Positions 61,732-64,000 of a DNA stretch of 64,000 nucleotides are shown piece after piece (position 1 is the stretch's first letter; each line of letters opens with the position of its first letter). The notes beneath the pieces are model-generated. The model made no database searches and was not told where the DNA came from. It saw only the letters and a list, made by a program, of their open reading frames with translations. A program made the translations under genes and the position numbers. This DNA comes from CATOSP01 sp965216155 (lineage in GTDB: Bacteria > Chloroflexota > Dehalococcoidia > Lucifugimonadales > UBA3495): assembly GCA_965216155.1 (NCBI GenBank), contig CBDCFD010000006.1, forward strand, positions 434,001-498,000, in the 5' to 3' direction.

Positions 61732-61961
61732 TCAAGAGGTGACTGGTCGCCACACTACTGGGCGTGGGTTGGGACTATGCAGCGGCCCCCGTTATTTCGC
61801 CCGGTCACCAACCACACCGCAACCCTGCCCCTACGGTTTCTGATGACGATGTGATCGTTATCCAGGACTTGGTCCACCTCAGCCGGGCGCAGGCCGTGTT
61901 CCCACATCTTATCCTCATTCACATCATCGAAATGGAACGCTTCGATGGATGGCCTTGACAC
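61732..61961 (-). pseudogene. BrnT-like toxin with a frameshift near its end
   Basis: GTG 61961 gives SRPSIEAFHFDDVNEDKMWE, HGLRPAEVDQVLDN, IVIRNRRGRVAVWLVTGRN and GGRC, the BrnT/DUF4258 toxin pattern. The frame then stops at CAG-TAG (61755). The next frame continues with LHSPNPRPVVWRPVTS to TGA at 61732, matching the family's usual C-terminus (P...WRPVTAW). One base near 61775 separates the two. Its start lies directly beside the palindrome at 61965-62003. Confidence 0.6.
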
Positions 61962-61964
61962 CGC

Positions 61965-62003
61965 TACCACCCTTACACTACAAAATGTAGTGTAAGGGTG
62001 GTA
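61965..62003. promoter_or_regulatory. 17-bp perfect palindrome between divergent genes
   Basis: TACCACCCTTACACTAC (61965-61981), five-base centre AAAAT, and the exact complement (61987-62003). Each arm provides AAGGGTGG as ribosome site for the gene it points to: GTG 61961 on the minus strand and ATG 62008 on the plus strand. It could be a repressor operator, and in either transcript it could fold over the ribosome site. Confidence 0.7.
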
Positions 62004-62007
62004 CAAA

Positions 62008-62454
62008 ATGTCGAGAGTTGCTAAGATGCCTGAACGAAATGGTCTCGAAGAACTTCAGATCGATTGGTTAGTCCTGGCCGATTACGCTGAGGTGCTCAAT
62101 AACAAACTCTATCTGCAGGGCGGCGGGTGGGACCGTCTAACTGTCGACTGTCTCCCTTGTCCAAAGTCTATCGCCATCGCCTTGGCCGTAAGAGTGCCGT
62201 GGGGCATGGCGAACGAGCGGCACAGCTTTGAAATTGACATCACTTTTGAGGATGTCTCGATATTGAAGGGCTCCGGCCAGTTCGAGGTCCAAAGGCCGGT
62301 AAGCGCCAGGGTTGGCCGACCGCTAAGAATGCAGGTGTGCTCGACTTCGGTTGTTACCATCCAAAAGATGGGGGAATATGAGGTCCGGGCGCGGGTCGAT
62401 GGCGCCCAGAAGGCATACCCATTTTACGTCACGGCGACTTCTAATGCCCAATAA
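62008..62454 (+). CDS. DUF6941-like conserved protein
   Basis: A 148-residue protein. The pattern IDWLVLADYAEVLNNKLYLQ followed by GGGWDRLTV, AIALAVRVPWGMANERHSF and FEVQRPVSARVGRPLRMQV is typical of small actinobacterial and Chloroflexota proteins of the DUF6941 type, of unknown function. ATG at 62008 with AAGGGTGG from the palindrome. It is divergent from the BrnT-like gene. Confidence 0.8.
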   Translation: MSRVAKMPERNGLEELQIDWLVLADYAEVLNNKLYLQGGGWDRLTVDCLPCPKSIAIALAVRVPWGMANERHSFEIDITFEDVSILKGSGQFEVQRPVSARVGRPLRMQVCSTSVVTIQKMGEYEVRARVDGAQKAYPFYVTATSNAQ

Positions 62455-62489
62455 TGATGCTGGTCTATGTGGTGGACGCCTCTCCCCGA

Positions 62490-63482
62490 CTACTCCTCCG
62501 GGTCTATTACTATATCCGGGTGGGTATCCACGCCGTAGCGGGCGAACACCTCGTCGATCTGCGTCATCTCCGCCCCCGACAGGGCCCATTCCAGTCCCGC
62601 GACGTTGTCTTCCACCTCTTGTACGGTGCGGGTGCCAACCAACGCGACGCTTACGGCGGGATTGGACAACACCCACCGCAGCGCAAGGTGCGGCATCTTT
62701 TTGCCCCGGACCTCGGCGATGGGTTTCAACTCCTCCACAACCTGCAAGTTTCGCTGGAAGTGCTCTTCGGCAAACACGCCCACGTTCCACCCAGGCCGTC
62801 CGCCCGTGGCGCGCCAGTCGTTGCTCCCGAAGGTGGTGCCCGCTGTGAGCGCGCCGGACAGTAGACCGAAGGCCAGAGGGCCGTACACCATCACGCCTGT
62901 CCCTTGCTGCTGGCAGTAGGGAAAGATCTCCTGCTCCATCCGCCGGTCGAACATGTTGAGGCCGTACTGTACGATGTCCACACTTCGGACGGATTCGCAT
63001 TCCTTGATTTGGTCGAGGGTGAAATTGGAGACCCCAACGGCGCGGACTTTTCCTTGATGAACAAGGCTGTCCAACGCGTGCATCGTCTCTTCGAAGGGGG
63101 TGTTGACGTCGGGCCAGTGGATGAGCAGCACATCCAGGTAATCAGTCCCGAGGTTCCGCATGCTTTCCTCGACGGAGGAGAGGATAGACACCATCCGGCT
63201 GTCCCTGCCCTTTGGCCGGTCCGAGTAGCCCACGCCGCACTTGGTAACGACGACTACATCCTTCCGCCTCGCCCCCAGCGCCCTGCCCAACAGCACCTCA
63301 GACTCTCCCCTCCCGTATGCCGGGGCCGTGTCGAAACAGTTGATGCCCAGGTCTATGGCGCGGTTGACGGCGGCGGCGACTTCCGGCTCGGTGACATCAC
63401 CGTAGGTGCCTCCCATCTCCCAACAACCGAATCCGAGGGCCGAAACCGTTATATCCGTGGGACCAAATCTTCGATATTCCAT
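62490..63482 (-). CDS. Aldo/keto reductase
   Basis: A 330-residue AKR. It has GFGCWEMGGTYGDV at the start, INCFDTAPAYGRGESEVLLG (catalytic Asp and Tyr), VVVTKCGVGY (Lys), DVLLIHWPDVNTPFEETMHA (His), AVGVSNFTLDQIKE and a cofactor-binding ALVGTRTVQEVEDNV. It resembles the YghZ/oxidoreductase-type AKRs. ATG 63482 with GGAGCGG-like ribosome site. It is divergent from the partial amidohydrolase gene at 63646. Confidence 0.93.
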   Translation of the reverse strand: MEYRRFGPTDITVSALGFGCWEMGGTYGDVTEPEVAAAVNRAIDLGINCFDTAPAYGRGESEVLLGRALGARRKDVVVVTKCGVGYSDRPKGRDSRMVSILSSVEESMRNLGTDYLDVLLIHWPDVNTPFEETMHALDSLVHQGKVRAVGVSNFTLDQIKECESVRSVDIVQYGLNMFDRRMEQEIFPYCQQQGTGVMVYGPLAFGLLSGALTAGTTFGSNDWRATGGRPGWNVGVFAEEHFQRNLQVVEELKPIAEVRGKKMPHLALRWVLSNPAVSVALVGTRTVQEVEDNVAGLEWALSGAEMTQIDEVFARYGVDTHPDIVIDPEE

Positions 63483-63645
63483 CGACTCACCGCTCCTGCC
63501 GAGTGAAGGGTTTAGTGTCCGGTTCCGTTAATACGATTTTAAGTCATACATCCCGCCGGTGCGTTGACAATGCAAACGCCCCTTGCTAGATTAGGCGCAA
63601 CATCGTCCAGAAACAACCCACAGCGTTGCGAAGAGGAGGTCTGTC

Positions 63646-64000
63646 TTGCCGGTGCAGAGATTCAGGCCAATGACCAAGGATTTCCCCACATTCGACTGTG
63701 ACGCCCACGTAGTGGAGCCTGCCAGGGTCTGGGAACGGGCAGCGGACAGCCTTACCAGGGACGAACTGGAAGCCCTGAAGGCCACCATGTGGTACGACGC
63801 CGAAACGGACCAGTTGCTGGTCAACGGAAAGGCCGACGTGAGCGGCTTTTCGCCGGTGCCGAAGACGGGCCCCGGCGCTATCGACATAGTAAGGTTAGCC
63901 GGTCCCGGCCTAAAACACGACATCCAGCGCGCCTTCAACGTCCGCAATCTCAATCCCGAGACTGCGCTCACTAAGGAACAGTCGGACTACCTGGCCCACG
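63646..64000 (+). CDS. Amidohydrolase family protein, N-terminal part (runs off the right edge)
   Basis: The first 118 codons of an Amidohydro_2 protein. FPTFDCDAHVVEPARVWERA carries the first metal motif (DxH), followed by ATMWYDAETDQLLVNGKAD. TTG start at 63646 with GAGGAGG six bases upstream; ATG 63670 is possible. The pattern resembles 49528-50688. Incomplete, so the catalytic Asp is outside the window. Confidence 0.82.
   Translation, partial: MPVQRFRPMTKDFPTFDCDAHVVEPARVWERAADSLTRDELEALKATMWYDAETDQLLVNGKADVSGFSPVPKTGPGAIDIVRLAGPGLKHDIQRAFNVRNLNPETALTKEQSDYLAH

Noticed and set aside
1..64000. CRISPR arrays or prophage
   Set aside because: No regularly spaced direct repeats and no phage structural or lysis genes; the endonuclease VII-like gene stands alone.

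Overview
The window looks like a chromosomal stretch of an uncultivated, moderately GC-rich bacterium. The gene mix fits best with Chloroflexota of the Dehalococcoidia/SAR202 type: paralogous luciferase-like flavin monooxygenases, Rieske oxygenases, several amidohydrolases, CoA-transferase, RidA, cupin and aldo/keto reductase genes, with many GTG and TTG starts. No 16S rRNA or ribosomal protein gene is present, so this placement is inference. Many genes carry single-base indels or stop codons. Some are certainly real decay because insertion sequences sit inside them; others sit at homopolymer runs and could be assembly errors.

Layout. 1-1271: a two-gene unit (a TDGLP/VPP protein plus the start of a UGSC-family protein) whose paralogue recurs at 59694-61255. 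1380-6661: a MITE-like element, small unknown genes, a GlcG-like protein, a polysaccharide deacetylase and a zinc-ribbon/endonuclease VII gene split by a frameshift. 6860-14300: NHL propeller, voltage-gated cation channel with a calcium-channel-like filter, M42 peptidase, polyprenol-phosphate mannosyltransferase, a complete but broken IS66 element, Ldh-family dehydrogenase. 14512-18526: flavin monooxygenase, alpha/beta hydrolase and second flavin monooxygenase, then a VapBC-like pair. 18798-20375: serA. 20515-23511: a wrecked island (nuclease-toxin-like gene, DUF2283, DUF4268 interrupted by IS630, HicB-like). 23680-30833: PanE-like reductase, tRNA-Gly, two RidA proteins, a DUF3179 protein with an in-frame UGA, Rel (p)ppGpp enzyme, tRNA-Lys. 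30894-44304: amidohydrolase, D-aminoacylase, Rieske ferredoxin, unknown two-gene unit, copper amine oxidase, NHL protein, broken MFS transporter, cupin, CoA-transferase. 44357-46184: a gene remnant interrupted by an unusual transposed element carrying a CoiA-like nuclease gene. 46207-57104: cupin, aldo/keto reductase, cytochrome c lipoprotein, MetE-like protein, amidohydrolase, 3-hydroxyisobutyrate-dehydrogenase-like enzyme, Rieske dioxygenase alpha and beta subunits, toxin-antitoxin pair, TPP enzyme. 57376-64000: broken methyltransferase, second toxin-antitoxin insertion between long direct repeats, the UGSC selenoprotein unit, BrnTA-like pair, aldo/keto reductase and a partial amidohydrolase.

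The most notable results are two genes read best as selenoproteins. One is a UGSC-family protein with UGA at 61010. The other is a DUF3179 protein whose UGA at 26495 replaces the first Cys of the family's CPLC motif. Each UGA is followed at bacterial-SECIS distance by a hairpin with G in its loop. Next come a 1472-bp element with 31-bp perfect terminal inverted repeats and an 8-bp target duplication whose only gene is a CoiA-like nuclease, a 19-24 nt palindromic repeat that invaded one IS66 transposase three times, and two toxin-antitoxin modules each sitting between duplicated pieces of the gene they entered.

Functionally the intact genes suggest a heterotroph that oxidises and hydrolyses diverse small or recalcitrant organic molecules. 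The accessory layer is dense: about six toxin-antitoxin-like modules, two identified IS elements, one novel-looking element, and several palindromic repeat families.
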